NCBI RefSeq assembly: GCF_052857255.1
Contig: NC_135500.1
Coordinates: 54,709,272-54,773,271, forward strand
From: Amblyomma americanum
Taxonomy: Eukaryota > Arthropoda > Arachnida > Ixodida > Ixodidae
DNA length: 64,000 nt
Direction: 5' to 3'
The translations under genes were made by a program, and so were the position numbers. Below are positions 40,581 to 53,445 of this stretch, piece by piece (the stretch's first letter is position 1; the number at the start of each line of letters is the position of its first letter). The notes under the pieces were generated by a model that saw only the letters and a program-made list of their open reading frames with translations, ran no database searches and was not told where the DNA came from.

Positions 40581-43500
40581 CGGCTCAGCACGCAGCCAAG
40601 CTGACCTCGCGAAGTGGCTGGTGTTGTATAGCTATCGCTACAAAACAACAGTTCTCAACTTGCCGCATTCAGAAACCGCAGGAGCACCACGCACCGCGCG
40701 ACAACAACCGGCAGGCCACAATGTGTGCGTGCCCCTTCAGGAACTGTGCATTTCAAGACAACGGCCGGCATGGACAGCCTAAACTGCTTGCAATGCAGTA
40801 TAGTTAGGCAAAAAACATTTCCCGCCTTGCTGTTGCCAGAAACCGCAGGAGTTCATCGTCGAAGAACAACATAGGCCCAAAAGAACCCAGGGTCTTCGGG
40901 ATTCAACACCCACGCTGTACGCTCACTCGCGCCGACGACCACCTCCTAGCTTTGTGGTCGCTTCGTTGGGGTGGGTAATGGCTCTTTCTAGTGCTACCCT
41001 CTGCGGGGATCGCTGCTCAGAGCCAAGGATACTAGGAGGTGGATGTGGGAGGGAATGGAGAAGTCATGGAACGAATCCACGGCAGGCACCAAACACACAG
41101 CATGCGCTAAAGTTCAGGCGGCGTGTCATCCATCACAGGGCAAGGCCGGTTGGTATCCATCGTGTAAGGTAGGGCTCTTCTGTTCGGACACATTCTACGG
41201 GACCAGTAGATAATCCAAAGGAAGGAGCACTCGCGCACGCTCACAACAGCACAACTCCATGGAAGGTAATGAGAGGAACACGAATGCGAACGTAATACGC
41301 ACGCTTGGAAAGGTTAGGATATTCAGTGGGGGAGAGCGTTGAACTGGCACGGTAAAAGCAACGGGAGGGCTGGCGGAAACGTGGCGCACGCAGGAGTGAG
41401 CGCAAGCGGCAGGAGCGAGTAGCCCAATGTGTTCCTCCAATGAACACTGCGATGCAGTCCCACCAGGAGCATGGCCAAAGCTGCGGCTTACCACGGAACG
41501 CACACGCCACCACGAAAATCACCCACAGCCAGCGCCAAGCCGCCTAGCACCCGCTCGAAAGTAATAGAGTGCAGAGTGAGATAGGAGCTCCTATGAGGGG
41601 GATACACTCAAGCGTCGTTGAGAAAGGCGATAGGGAGAGCAAGGGCATGAGGGAACGACGGCAGTAAGCGCTGGCGACAACAGGAGAAAAGTCCGAGGAA
41701 GCACTCAAGCGAACAATACTAGGAAGATTACTGCCACAAATTGCGCAGCATGCGTCCAAACGACCTCGAGTCCACCCGCCTTTGCTGCCAACCCCAGGGA
41801 CCACTCCAACCACGGCAGCACTCGCTGTCGACGCCAAGGAGCCTGCTTCCCGAAAAAAGAAACGCCTAGAGAACCCCCCCCCCCCCAGCACTGTGGAAAA
41901 GGCGGACACAAAACTGCGGAGAAATGTACAGAGGATAGGGATGTTAGCGGAGGAAGAGGGACGGTGCGCACAAGAAAACAGAGAGAAGTTCGCCCTGAAG
42001 TAATCTAGGTGTTGACGTAGTCTAACGGTGGTGAGGAATATCTAGAGGCTGAACGTCTAGGAGGTAACACGAGTAAATAGGAATCCAGTCGGCAACACAA
42101 AAAGCACTGCTCCGGGGCAGGGAACTTCGCGTTGATTAGAAAAATTTTGGGTGCGAAAAAGTATGGGAGGCTCAGGAGGTTGAAGCTTACCCCTTAGGCG
42201 ATGCACAGATGTTGCTGAGCTTGAATGGTTTTAGAGCGCGGCCTAGGAACAGCTTTTCACCGTAGAAAAAAGTCCAGCAGGTGCTGAACAGGTAGGTCTG
42301 GTGAAGCGATGGAGTGATGAGGAGGACTGCATGTAGATGGGAGGGCAGAGTGTGGCCGCCTGAGCGACCGGTGACGGCCCGGAAAGGCCTGTTCTTCAAG
42401 GTTCAGGAAAGCGCTGGTGTCAGCGGGCGAAGGTCCTCAGCAGGCGGGACCGCGCTTAGGGGCCGCAGTTCTTAGAAGTGGTCCAAAGCAATCAGGAAGG
42501 CGTGAGGGAAGCGGAGCGCCGGAGCGATGCGGCGACGCGCGCGCACTGGTGGGGAGCTGGCGAGCAAACGAGTGTTCGGTACGAAGCCCGAGAAACCGGA
42601 TGAGCTAGCGACGAAGGTCCGCTCTGGTCGGAAAGCAGGAGAAGAAAAGAATCCTCGTAGCTATCGTCATAGTTTGGTTCTTCCCTCCTATGCCGGGTCG
42701 CCAGCGCTCGTGGCCCGCGATGTTCAAACTTGAGCGCGCATCCGCCTTCTCGCGCATGCCTACGCTGATGCGCCGCTAAACGGAGGAAAAAAAGCTCAGC
42801 TGTGAGCTTGTGAGCTTTAACCTGAGTTGAGCGTTCACCTTGTGTTTGGCGCTCTTTCGACCGAGATGTTGCGCCATTAAAACCCACAATCATGATCATC
42901 AAACTCACCCGTGACGAATTTCCTGGCGTCCTGAAGGCCAATTTTCGCCGAGTGTCTTTTCTTTATGAAATTTTTTCCTCTATGATTGCACCGTCACCAG
43001 TGTAGGCGTCTCTGTGCTCGGACTCTCTTAAAAGGAAGTCGGCTGAAATCGGCGAAGTGGCTTTATAGGGATACCTGCTGCACTGTCTCTTCTAGTACAT
43101 TGCACCTCGGGCGAAACCATCGCCGCCGTTAAGGATAGGAGGAGTAGGTGTGCGAACTGCTGGAGCCTAATAGGAGCCAACCACGACCCATGCACGACGC
43201 AGTGACGACGCGACATGTTAGTGAACGGCGGCCTGTTTTTTGCACTGTTAAAGCGGTAGCGTTACGGAGATCATGTCGCGGAAACTCGGGCGTTATAGTC
43301 TTTGGCTGGGAGCGAAAAATTCACGAAAAATCTCCATAAAACTAACCTAGCTGGCAGATCGGACACCTAGGTCGCGCAACATTCAGGCGTCATTAAAAGC
43401 TGCCCACCGGATTGTGAGCAAACTGGAGTAGGCAAGGTGGCTGTTAAATTAGTGATTAATACTAGAGGTTGCTCATCAAGTGAAACCTGCAGGCCGCGCT

Positions 43501-44147
43501 ATCCACGCCGGTGCCAGCGCCTGTCATCGGAGGGCAGTGGCGCATCGCTTTACTGCTCCACAACTGCGCTAGGAATTGTACGTGGACTCCCGAGTATCGA
43601 TGAATGGTAAGTATAAAATGACTAATAAACATATATGCTGAATAACCCATTAAACTATCGCGTCATAACCATTAGGAGGGAGCATAAGTCTCCCCTCCAA
43701 TTTTTTATTATCAATTTTCTCCGCATTACTTTCAGCTGCGCTTGACTAAACTGTTAGGTTATTTAAAGGCTGGGTTTGGATATCCTGGTCGCTTATTAAC
43801 ACCATAATCAGTAAAAGCAAAAACGTTGTTTTACGCAGATTTCTGCCTCGGAAATAGAGAACAAGCTCTCTAATTTCTTATCACACATGCAGTGTTCTAG
43901 ATCTTGCCACTTTCGTGAAGCATCAGTTCCAAATAGCTGGAAAGCGATTTTTGTGAAACGCGTGAGGCGGAATATGATACACTGAAGCTAATTTCCCATC
44001 GCATGAATACGTCGTACTCGGGAGTTTTATTTTTCGGTCGGGACGCAGAGAGGAATGCGTGCTTGCTTATACGGAGGTTGCAGGAAAGGGTCCTGGTGGA
44101 GATCACGCACTGAGGACTTCCCGACTTCGGACTTTATTGTTGCTTTT
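40581..44147. other. Long unassigned region
   Basis: About 3.6 kb in which no known family was recognised. It has a C-tract at 41877-41886. Competing open frames around 41540-42003 (plus: RKKKRLENPPPP; minus: a 121-codon frame) and 42492-42941 (minus, 149 codons) lack motifs and overlap on both strands. AGAAACCGCAGGAG occurs twice (about 40671 and 40840). Confidence 0.35.
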
Positions 44148-44378
44148 GTTTGGTTTAAGGGGGTTTAACATCCCAAAGCAACTCTGGTTATGACGGGCGC
44201 CGTAGTGAAGGGCTCCGGAAATTTTGACCTCCTGGGTGCTCTAACGTCCACTGACTTACACAGTACACGGGCCTATAGAATTTCGCCTCCATCGAAATGT
44301 GACAGCCCCGGCCGGGATGGAACCTTAGTCTTTCGGGTGAGCAACTGAGAGCCATAACCACTGAGACACCTTGGCGGA
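44148..44378 (-). repeat. tRNA-derived SINE, type 1
   Basis: Full-length partner of the copy at 1861-2094: TGTTTGGTTTAAGGGGGTTTA at the left, GTAGTGAAGGGCTCCGGAAAT in the middle, a diverged core (GTGCTCTAACGTCCACTGAC) and, at the right, a tRNA head in reverse (GAGCCATAACCACTGAGAC). Same orientation. Confidence 0.75.
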
Positions 44379-47364
44379 CAGACATTATTGCATACATCTA
44401 TCGCCCATCTAAGACACCATTTTTAGAAAGGAGATGCGGCCGTTCAGTCACATGTTTAAAAGCTTAGGGGAAGCAGCAATCGGGGGCGTGACCAGACGTG
44501 TCAACCCCAGCTCCTATGCACCTCGCGTCTTCGTGCCTAACTCCAAAGTAAGATCCCCTTCACTGCGCCATACAACGCACGGTTTAGCTTGTTCAGGCTA
44601 GAATTTTGCAAACAGACCACATTTGCCGGCCAGCTTTGTTTTATATTACGTTTGGGTGGAGTGCTTGCCTAATTCGACCAAAATTAATTGCAAATATTCA
44701 TTGTCTGCTGCGACGGAAAACAAAAACAGCAAACTTTCTCAGCAATGATGCCGGCAACTTCTTGACATGCTCTCCAGACGAATGAGGGCTCTATCCTGTA
44801 GGGAGGCTTTGGAGAAACGCATGGAAGGAAGGCAAGGTTCTTGGAAGGGGAAAATCGTGTGCACACAATGTTTTCTACGCCCAATGTTGATGCAGTCGTC
44901 GATGAAGCACGCTCAAACCAACTGCAACCGTCTTCACCGCATTGAGTTTCGGCGCAGCTTAAGACGGCAGGTAACGACAGAGCACTCGTTCCACCGATGG
45001 ACGCAGATGGCGCTGCCAGTACCACTGGTGTGGGAGCTTGCTGTTTTCTTGCGGCGTCAGCGCAGAAGATTGATATTTTCTATTAATCCTAACCCAGTCT
45101 GGCATGTACCCCCCCCCCCCCCCGACGCAATAAAAAACGATCGAAACTGACTGCCAAATGCCACATTGTGCGAAATGTGCGACCGAACAAGCGGGCGGAT
45201 AGGCACAGAGAATTGTTTTTGATTTTTCTTCTTAGACGCGGCATTCAGTACGATGAGCGCTAGCAGGTCTTCAGTGTGCTTTTTCAATCGCTGCCTATCC
45301 TTTGAATGCGGCTGGTGCGAATGGCGAATGCAGTTTAGTTTTAGCAGGGATACCATGACGGTTTATGTTTTTTGTTTTACTGTGGTCGGACTTTTAAAAA
45401 TACTTTTAAATAGCAGAAAATACAAATAACAATCATCAAAGTGGAACAGTAGGTTATGGGAGACAAATGAAGAAGAGGGAATGGGACTGAAAGGGAACAG
45501 GTAAGAAAATTGTATGCAGTAGTCGTGTACAACTCAAAAACAAAGTGGCGTTTCTCCGTCAAAAGACTCCCTTCCAGCCAATGGCGTCGACTGATTATCA
45601 TGAGCCTACTAGCACGACAATGCAGGGAGTAACAGATGAAAAGGTAATAGTTATCTTCATCCACGGTTGTGGTAAGTCCCCACCTTGCATTGTCACACCG
45701 CTGCTTGCATTGTGACGCAGTAGGCTTGTGAAAATCAGCCGACGGCATTGGCTGGAAGGGGTTCCTTTTGTGGGAAAAGTCTCTTGTTTGAGTTGTATCC
45801 GCCTATAGTGAATGATAACTGAATTCTTCCTGGGCTGTGTTACGTTGTTTACAGCATGCAAGAGTTGCTGCGGACATGTATTCCGGATGTCTGCACTTGT
45901 TTGGTTATTTCTCGTTCCGCTTGTTGCATTGGCCTGAGATCAAAATTCTTTGAACAGAATCTATGAAGAAAATCACATCCCTCTGCCATAAATTTTTTTT
46001 TGCGGGTGCTGTTTAAATGCAGCGTAAAAAGGATAATAAATTTAGACTGACAAATATGGTGCCACAGGCTTGAGCGTATTTATCGCACGCATCGCTCCCG
46101 GACTCGAGGGCGTTCGTCTTCTTCCAACTCAATGCAGGCTTATGGTTCTTGCCTTCCACCACATGTGCAGCATTCAGGAGACGACGCTCTGTCGGCTACA
46201 TCCAAGGCACTCCCACAACGTGACTAAGTGCTGCGTCGATGCTGCAGAGTACCACCACAAGTGCAGCTGCTATTGCGCACGATGACGAGCCATGATGTCC
46301 ATAAAGTTTCTTACTATACACTAGAGGCAAAGCTGGCGGCTCTTCACTTCATCCACCATGGGTGCCCGAGGCATGCCGGGAAGACAGCACATCGGACTGA
46401 CTGGCTCGCTGGCTGTGCTGCAGACTGGCGATTTTTGGTTGTTCAGTTTCGTTTTCATCATTGTCTTTTTGCTTATGTTTTGTGCGCTTTGTGTTCGCGT
46501 AGTGCCGCTACGCAAACAGTTCATTTGAGATCCGAAGCATCCGAAGGCGCATGACCCGAAGTGATCTCAGGAGAATATTTGGTGCCTGCTAGGAATAAAT
46601 TCTATTTGCCCCCTCACTGAGAGCCATTTACGCAGCTAGCTGGGTTTTGCCTAGCGAGAACTTGTGCTACCTGTACATTGAAATGTGAAAGAAGGGAAAA
46701 AGTATTTTTTTGTGTGTGAACTGAGAACTCAGCATTCTGCTTCTGTGACCATTCTGCATATTTCTCGTAGGAGTCTCGGAGACACGTTAAAAATGCTAAC
46801 TAATTCGACAAGAACCACTTATGTGAACCGTGCTCGCCGAGTCTTGCGTTTGGTTCATTTCGGCGATTGGCGTTGGACGCTCATTGCATGCAGGAATGAC
46901 TTCCACTTCATGAATTAACTGACGCAAATACCCGCATATTACATTGATAGCATGAACATGGCCGTCAATTACCTGTCGTAGGAGAGGTTTTCCTTCCTAA
47001 TTCATGTTTCTGTTGGCAAAATCTGTAAACGCCTCGCCAGGACATGCCGGGAGCCGGTATATAGTGTGCGAAAACTATTTCTCATAGAAGAGCAGGGCCT
47101 CGGGCAAGTTTCGCACGGCACGAACATATCCTGTGCACGGACATAGGGTGCGTCCTGCAATAACAGTGTACACTAATGAAACATTTATTGTTGATAATGC
47201 GAAAGCGGAAGCTTCTAATGTGCGGTATCTTAAGAACTAACATTTTTGCAAGAATATTTGCTCTAAAGACTGTGCCTTATAAACGCAAAAAAATATTTCT
47301 CATAGTTCGCTATATTTGGTGGTAAGAAGAGAAAGCCCTCTTTTGCAATGGGGAAATTTGGTGG
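44379..47364. other. Long unassigned region
   Basis: About 3 kb without a recognised gene or repeat family. It holds a C14 tract at about 45110-45123. Frames at 44684-45150, 45377-45861 and 46070-46918 are short, overlap on both strands and show no motif. Confidence 0.35.
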
Positions 47365-47585
47365 TCGTTCAGTTCAGTTCAGTTATTACCTTGACGGCCC
47401 CTTTGTCCGGGGGTGTTACATAAGGGCTTGAATTTCATTGAAATGAGGAAACGAACAGCGAATATTATTTAGTAGTTAAGGCGACCGGTTACACGTTCTT
47501 GAAAAGTAGACGATAAAGCGATGTTGACGATGTTGCGAGGTAGGCCATTCAACATAAGGCATGATCATAATCATCATCCTTTCCA
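47365..47585 (-). repeat. Possible LINE 3' end fragment
   Basis: GTTCAGTTCAGTTCAGTT at about 47369-47386 followed by TACCTTGACGGCCCC looks like a LINE tail in reverse, with the 3' UTR extending right. No coding part was recognised, so the call is weak. Confidence 0.3.
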
Positions 47586-47639
47586 GTCCGTTGCTGCTCA
47601 AGAGCGAAATCCGGAATTTACGCCAGGAACTCACTGAGG

Positions 47640-48050
47640 TGAAGAAGCGGAGACGATACAGTCCAGAAGGTGGCCAAGTGCCTAAAATTGGATCTCTCTG
47701 CTTTTGATATAGATGTCGCGCATAGAGTTCCGGTTAAAGGATCAGGGCTGCGAAACATAATCGTGAAGTTCAACTCAAGGTGTGCGAGGGACAAATTCTT
47801 TCAAGCAGCCAAGAAAAACCGATTGAACACAAAAATGCTAGGCTTTGAGGATAACGATCTAATCTTTGTGAATGACCACCTCTGCCCTGAAAACCAAATC
47901 TTGCTAGGCAAGACCATCCAATTGAAAAAAGAAAAAGGTTGAAAATTTGCCTGTGTTTCAAATCGCAAAGTCCTGGCGAGGAATGCAGACAATTCGAAAG
48001 TCGTCCATGTGACATGTGAAGATGATCTTTCAAAAATTGTCCAGTAATTT
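47640..48050 (+). pseudogene. LINE B ORF1 fragment
   Basis: A frame from 47670 (90 codons listed) reads FDIDVAHRVPVK, RNIIVKFNSRCARDKFFQAA and FVNDHLCPENQ, the RNA-binding ORF1 domain of many invertebrate LINEs (xIVRF...R...AxK). A stop at about 47940 breaks it; the next frame continues with VLARNADNSKVVHV. The N-terminus (RNLRQELTE, coiled coil) is only partly present. Confidence 0.75.
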
Positions 48051-48082
48051 ATTCCTAGCCGCAGCTACCTCATGGCAGCGAC

Positions 48083-50184
48083 ATGGCGTTCACGAAGAAT
48101 GACAATAGTAGCTTGCACATATTCCACAGCAATATACGCAGTATAAGAAGAAACTTGAACTTGCTTCTTGCTTATCTTTCTCGGTACCAAAAACATTATG
48201 ATGTCATTGCAATATCTGAAACTTGGCTCAGAAAAGGTGAAGATGTTGTTATTCCTGATTATCACAGTTTGTCATCCACGTGATTCACTCTCGCGCGGTG
48301 GTGGTGTAGCCCTTTTTGATCATAACAGTAGCACATACTCAGCATTGCCCAATGTCTCCTGCAGCGCATCTATCGAAGCCTTATTTATCAGACTGGACAA
48401 CTCTGTTATCATTGGTGTCGTGTATCGACCACCTTATCCAGCCGTAGTTGTATTTCATCAAAAACTTGAATCTATATTTTTAGCGTAGTATCACGACACA
48501 AAGGTCTGGTTAAAATTAGTGGCGACGTTAACATAGACACAAGTCATACAAACCATAGTGACTACACGTATCTGCTAGAATCCTTTAATCTTCAAAATCT
48601 AATCACTGTCCACACTAGAATAACAACTACTTCCGCAACTCTCATTGATCATGTTCTAACTAATATAACCTCGACTATTATTGCTGGGGTATGCAACCAA
48701 CCCATCTCAGATCATCTCCCCACCTACGTAACGGTCAAAAACGTCATAAAACCGAAATTAAAGCATGCCAAAGTAAGTACGAGGATTGAATACGCATTGC
48801 TGAGATCAAAAATCCAGTTAATCGACACTAGCATCATACACCACGATGACGTCGACATTGAATTCTCTAATCTAATTGGCACTCTGACTTGCGTTAAAGC
48901 TAGCAGCAGTACTAAGATGTCGGTTCGCTCATATCAGGTGCCCGTCTCACCATGGATGACGGAGAAGATTTTAGCAGTATTGCAGCAGAAAGACTTTTGG
49001 TAGCATAAATGAAAACAGCATAAAGATAGCAGCTATTACTTGGGTCAGTACAAAAAGATAAGCAATAAATCCGTGGCAGTTATGCGTACACGAAAAAAAA
49101 AGAATACTATACACGTTTATACCAACAGAGCTCCGGTAACTCTAAAAAACTATTGGAAATCGTGAACAATGTAATAGGCAAGCCACACAAACAGACGTTT
49201 CCTGAAGTGGTTGATCAGAATGTTGTAAACAGCTTTAATTCATATTTTACTACCATTTGAATATCTTCACGTACCAACGTAAATAACACAGATATAAACT
49301 CTTTGCTACCAAGCCCACTATAAAACTCATTTCGTATGGATGACATTGAACTTAACGAAATACACTCAGCATTAGCAACTATGGATAATAATAAAGCTGC
49401 AGGTATGGATGAAATTACAGTATGTATGTTGAAAGAAAATATTGATATTCTAGGTCCAATATTATGACATGTCTTGAATCACTCACTTCAAACCGCTACG
49501 TACCCAACGTCGCTAAGAACCGCCCGAGTTAACCCAATATACAAGGACGGTGGTCGCTCAAGCCGTTCTAGTTATCGACCGATATCCGTGCTCAGTGCCA
49601 TTAATATACTTTTAGAGAAAATTCTTGCGAATAGAATCAATAGCTTTACACAGAAATACAACATAATTTGCCCACAGCAACATGGTTTTCGGCTAAACCA
49701 TTCAACGTCATCAGCTGTGCAGTCTTCAGCTCACATAATAAACTGCTTTAAATGATAACAAACTTGTAGCTGTAGTCTTTCTCGATTTAAAAAAGGCTTT
49801 CGATACGGTCGACCATTCCATCCTTTTGTACGAGCTAAAGCACTACGGCTTTAGCGAACGGATTTTCGATTTGTTTTCTAGTTACTTCAATCAACGACAC
49901 CAGATAGTTGTCATAAATAAGGTCTCATCGTCACCACAACGCATTCATACAGGCGTGCCCCAAGGGTCTGTTTTGTGACCAATGCTTTTTTCTATACACT
50001 TTCTCACCTTCCACGTGTATTAAAATTTGGAGAAATGCTGATGTATGTAGATGACACCGCTATAATAATTACAGGTAATAGCATCGAGGAAATACAGTAC
50101 AAAGCAAACGTAGATTTGGCAAACGTCTCTAAATGGTTTTTAGCTAACAAGCCCACTGTAAATGTCAAGAAAACAAAATATACT
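48083..50184 (+). pseudogene. LINE B ORF2: endonuclease and N-terminal RT, broken
   Basis: The endonuclease starts FHSNIRSIRRN and VIAISETWL (about 48120-48235). The GVVYRPP block follows near 48415, GDVNIDTSHTNH (catalytic Asp/Asn) near 48520 in another frame, and ISDHLPTYVTV (Asp-His) near 48705. RT motifs follow: NKAAGMDEI, SSYRPISVLSAIN, PQQHGFRLNHST, FLDLKKAFDTVDHS, GVPQGSVL and MYVDDTAIII (about 50040-50070). Stops fall at least near 48485, 49003, 49257 and 49755. Reading breaks at 50184 in VKKTKYT, where Gypsy D starts. Confidence 0.85.
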
Positions 50185-50357
50185 TGTCAAGGCGTTTACT
50201 TGAAGTACAGGTCGGTTGGTCTTGGCTGACCGGCGACACGACGGGCACACTCACAGGCGTCGTTCGAAAAAACCCAGCTGCACTTCGTCTGCTTCTTCGT
50301 TGTCCCGCTTGAACTCGTCCGCTTCTTCGCTGCGCTGCGCCTGTCGGTCCCATTACA
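50185..50357 (-). repeat. LTR of Gypsy D (3' in element sense)
   Basis: It starts TGTCAAGGCGTTTACTTG and ends GTCCCATTACA. The four bases before it, TACT, recur after the other LTR. Confidence 0.95.
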
Positions 50358-50394
50358 ATTACTCTCCCTCCGAAAAAGGAGCCATCCTGGCGAC

Positions 50395-52095
50395 TTACGG
50401 AGAGGAGAGGATGGGTGGGTCATAGTAAGGCTTGAGGCGATCAACGTGCACAGTTTCGCGCCCCCGGCGACGGTGGTCCGAAGAAGGAACGAGCGGCTCA
50501 ACGATATAAGTCACCGGAGAAGTCAGCGACGGCGCGAAGTTTGGCAGGGTCAGGAAGAACGCCGTCTTTGGAGATGACATGGCCTAATATTGTGAGCTGC
50601 GTTGCACCGAAGTAACATTTTTTCAAGTTTAGTTGGAGGCCGGCGTCAGTAAGGCTAGTGAGTACGCGCTGAAGGCGGTGCAGATGGGAAGGAAAATCTT
50701 TGGAAAAAACGACAATGTCATCTAGGTAACACAGACAAGTTTCCCATTTGAGGCCACTGAGAATAGTGTCCATCATCCTTTCGAATGTGGCTGGAGCATT
50801 GCAGAGGCCGAATGGCATCACATTGAACTCATACAAGCCGTCTGGGGTGACGAAAGCGGTTTTCGGCCTGTCGTTCGCTGCCATCGGGACCTGCCAGTAA
50901 CCGGAGCGTAAGTCGAGGGATGAAAAATACTCCGCTCCCTGCAAGCAATCCAGTGCGTCGTCGATTCGGGGTAGAGGATAAACATCCTTGCGTGTGATCT
51001 TGTTGAGACGGCGGTAGTCCACACAGAACCTGATGGAGCCATCTTTTTTCGTCACCAAGACAACAGGAGAGGCCCAAGGGCTGTGAGAAGGCTGTATTAT
51101 GCCGCGCCGAAGCATGTCGTCAACATTGTCACGGATGACGCGGCGCTCGCTCGGCGAGACTCGGTACGGTCGCTGACGCAAGGGAGCGTGGGTACCAGTG
51201 TCAATTGTGTGAGAGACGGCCAATGCGCGCCCCAAGGAGGGCTGGGAAAGGTCGAAAGAGTTGCGGAAGCGGCAGAGAAGTTCCAAGATTTGGTCGCGGT
51301 AAGCGGACGGAAGGTCGGGAGCGATGTTACGACGAAAGACGTCGATGGAAATCGGATCGGGCGCTGTCGCACAACAGGCTAAGGCAGTAACTGGGGAACA
51401 GGCACGGGCATCGGAGAACTCGGAAGCAAGAGCAGGGTCCAGTTCTTCAATAGAGCCGAGGCATTCGCCGCGAAGAACAAACGACGGGCAAGAAGATGGG
51501 TTGGTGACATAGATGGCGCAGTGACCATCGGAAATCGAGACAACGGCGAATGGAATGAGGAGGCGCTGATGGCGAGTGGCCGCTGCGGTAGGTGTGAAAA
51601 GAACAGGGCCGCTGAGGAAAGAGTCGGGGCGGAGCGGAACGAGGGCTGAAGAGGAGGGAGGTATGTCGGTGTCGGCAGCTACAAGAAGCTTAGCGGAGCG
51701 CACAGGTAGGTCACACAACGAAACATCACACAGGGGAAAAAGCTCAAGTTCCGCACGGGCACAATCAATCACTGCACGGTGGGTCGAGAGGAAATCGCAG
51801 CCGAGGATGACATCGTGAGAGCAGGCGGTCAGCACAACAAACTCGATGGTATAGGCGATGTCGTTGATAGAAACGCGGACCGTGCAGGCTGCGATGGGGT
51901 GAATGCGCTGAGAGGTGGCCGTACGTAGTTAAAAGTCAGACAGCGGCGTTGTCACCTTACGAAGTTTGCGGCGAAGAGCATCATTAATTACTGACACGGC
52001 AGCACCCGTGTCGACGAGCGCGAGAACGGGGACGCCTTCAACAGACACCTCAATCACGTTAGCAGGAGAACACGGAGGACTTAAAAAGTTCGCAA
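50395..52095 (-). pseudogene. Gypsy D protease-RT fused to integrase tail by deletion
   Basis: Protease: LALVDTGAAVSVI near 52020-51985, with one stop (TAA in the sense strand, about 51930) after TPLSDF. From 51835 a 445-codon frame runs through DVILGCDFL, RFCVDYRRLN, LDLRSGYWQV, MPFGLCNAPA, CYLDDIVVF and ILGHVISKDG to LRAVADF, and there meets sequence belonging to the far end of integrase. In the next frame SPVTYIVEPLVPSSDHRRRG and DRLKPYYDPPILSSP follow, down to 50395. The junction near 50525 thus removed RNase H and most of integrase (roughly 1.8 kb if Gypsy A is the guide). Confidence 0.88.
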
Positions 52096-52128
52096 AACAC
52101 GCAGTTCTTGCCTCCTGAACTGCGGCAG

Positions 52129-53367
52129 TCAGTTTTCCTCTGGGAGAGGGTCCGGGCGGCGGAGCATCGGAGAAATGGAACGTCGACGAGGGGAAGGCGA
52201 GCGGCGAGCAGGGTACTGGGAGCGATGTGTAGAGGAGGCAGAAGAGACATTAGGCAAGGGCGGCCCGGAATCGTAGCGGAAATTGCGCATGAAATCGCCA
52301 GAACGAGGAGATCGCTGACGGCAAAAGCGTGCGACATGGCCCGGAAGACCGCAGGAATAGCATATCGGTCGATTGTCCTCCGTACGCCAGGGGTTCGTAG
52401 GGTTTCGGCGGGGTCGACGAACCGGGACCTGCGGCGGGGGTATAGATGGCGGTGGAGCATAAAAGGCCGGGCTGCTAGGGTAGGCGGCAGAGGTGGGCGA
52501 GCGCCGTGTACCGGTGACTGCTTCAGCATAGGTGAGTGGCGCTGCCACAGGAGGAGGTGGGGGACTGGATGGCAGAACTGCAGCGACCTGCTCCTGAATA
52601 GCACGACGGATAGTGGGCGTGAGAGATGGCGGCAGGTCGTGCGGAGGGCAGACGGGGTCGGGAACGTGATGCAGCAGAGAAAGCTGGCGAGCGATCTCTT
52701 CGCGGATGAAGTCTTTAACCTGCTGCATGAACAGGGACTGCTCAGCAGACGAGCCACCAAGGGCCAAGCCAGCAAGACCCCCCGCAGGCGCCCCGGACTG
52801 CCGCGTAGATGCGCGTTGCTTGCGGAGTTCGTCGAAGCTTTGGCACAGCTGGATGACGGTAGCGACGGAGGTGGGGTTCTTCGCCAGCAGCATCTGGAAA
52901 GCGTCATCGGCTATGCCTTTAAGTATGTGGTTGACTTTATCCCCTTCGGACATGGAGGGGTTGACACGCTTGCACAGGTCAACGATGTCCTCGATGTAGC
53001 TTGTGAAAGTCTCGGAAGGGAGCTGAGATCGAGCACGAAGACGTTGCTCGGCGCGAAGCTTCCGGACGGCGGGGCGGCCGAAAACGTCGGCGAAGCTCGT
53101 TTTAAAGGACGACCAGGTGGGAAGGTCGGCCTCATGGTTGCGAAACCATAGATTGGCAACGTCCGTCAGGTAGAAGAGGACGTTGCTGAGTTTCACGGAA
53201 TCGTCCCACCGATTGTAAGTGCTGATGCGCTCATAGGAGGCCAGCCAATCGTCGACGTCTTGGTCATCGGTGCCACTAAAAGGAGAAGGGTCACGCTGGC
53301 GCTGCACCCCGTGACAGAGTACGGTGGCAGGGATGGGCTGCGATGGTTCACTCGGACCTTCCGGCAT
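52129..53367 (-). CDS. Gypsy D gag, intact 412 codons
   Basis: The ATG at 53367 gives MPEGPSEPSQ; the open frame extends upstream into the LTR without an ATG, so this start is preferred. The capsid-like part has DVDDWLASYERISTYNRWDD, FYLTDVANLWFRNHE and FADVFGRPAVRKLRAEQRLR. A proline-rich linker leads to the zinc knuckle CYSCGLPGHVARFC (about residues 335-348), then an Arg/Ser/Pro-rich tail to the stop at 52129. Gag forms the particle that packages element RNA. It is the same family as the broken gag of Gypsy A. Intactness together with near-identical LTRs fits recent movement. Confidence 0.9.
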   Translation of the reverse strand: MPEGPSEPSQPIPATVLCHGVQRQRDPSPFSGTDDQDVDDWLASYERISTYNRWDDSVKLSNVLFYLTDVANLWFRNHEADLPTWSSFKTSFADVFGRPAVRKLRAEQRLRARSQLPSETFTSYIEDIVDLCKRVNPSMSEGDKVNHILKGIADDAFQMLLAKNPTSVATVIQLCQSFDELRKQRASTRQSGAPAGGLAGLALGGSSAEQSLFMQQVKDFIREEIARQLSLLHHVPDPVCPPHDLPPSLTPTIRRAIQEQVAAVLPSSPPPPPVAAPLTYAEAVTGTRRSPTSAAYPSSPAFYAPPPSIPPPQVPVRRPRRNPTNPWRTEDNRPICYSCGLPGHVARFCRQRSPRSGDFMRNFRYDSGPPLPNVSSASSTHRSQYPARRSPSPRRRSISPMLRRPDPLPEEN

Positions 53368-53445
53368 GGTGGCGGAGACGAGGAGCGTTCCACTTCGAAG
53401 TTCCAGGATGAGGACCGGGACGGGAACCGAGGCACCTCCACCAAG

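Noticed and set aside
41544..42003. Host gene exon in the unassigned 41-42 kb region
   Set aside because: Open frames overlap on both strands, show no domain and no convincing splice sites.
52108..53151. 347-codon plus-strand frame
   Set aside because: It lies antisense to the intact Gypsy D gag and has no motif of its own.
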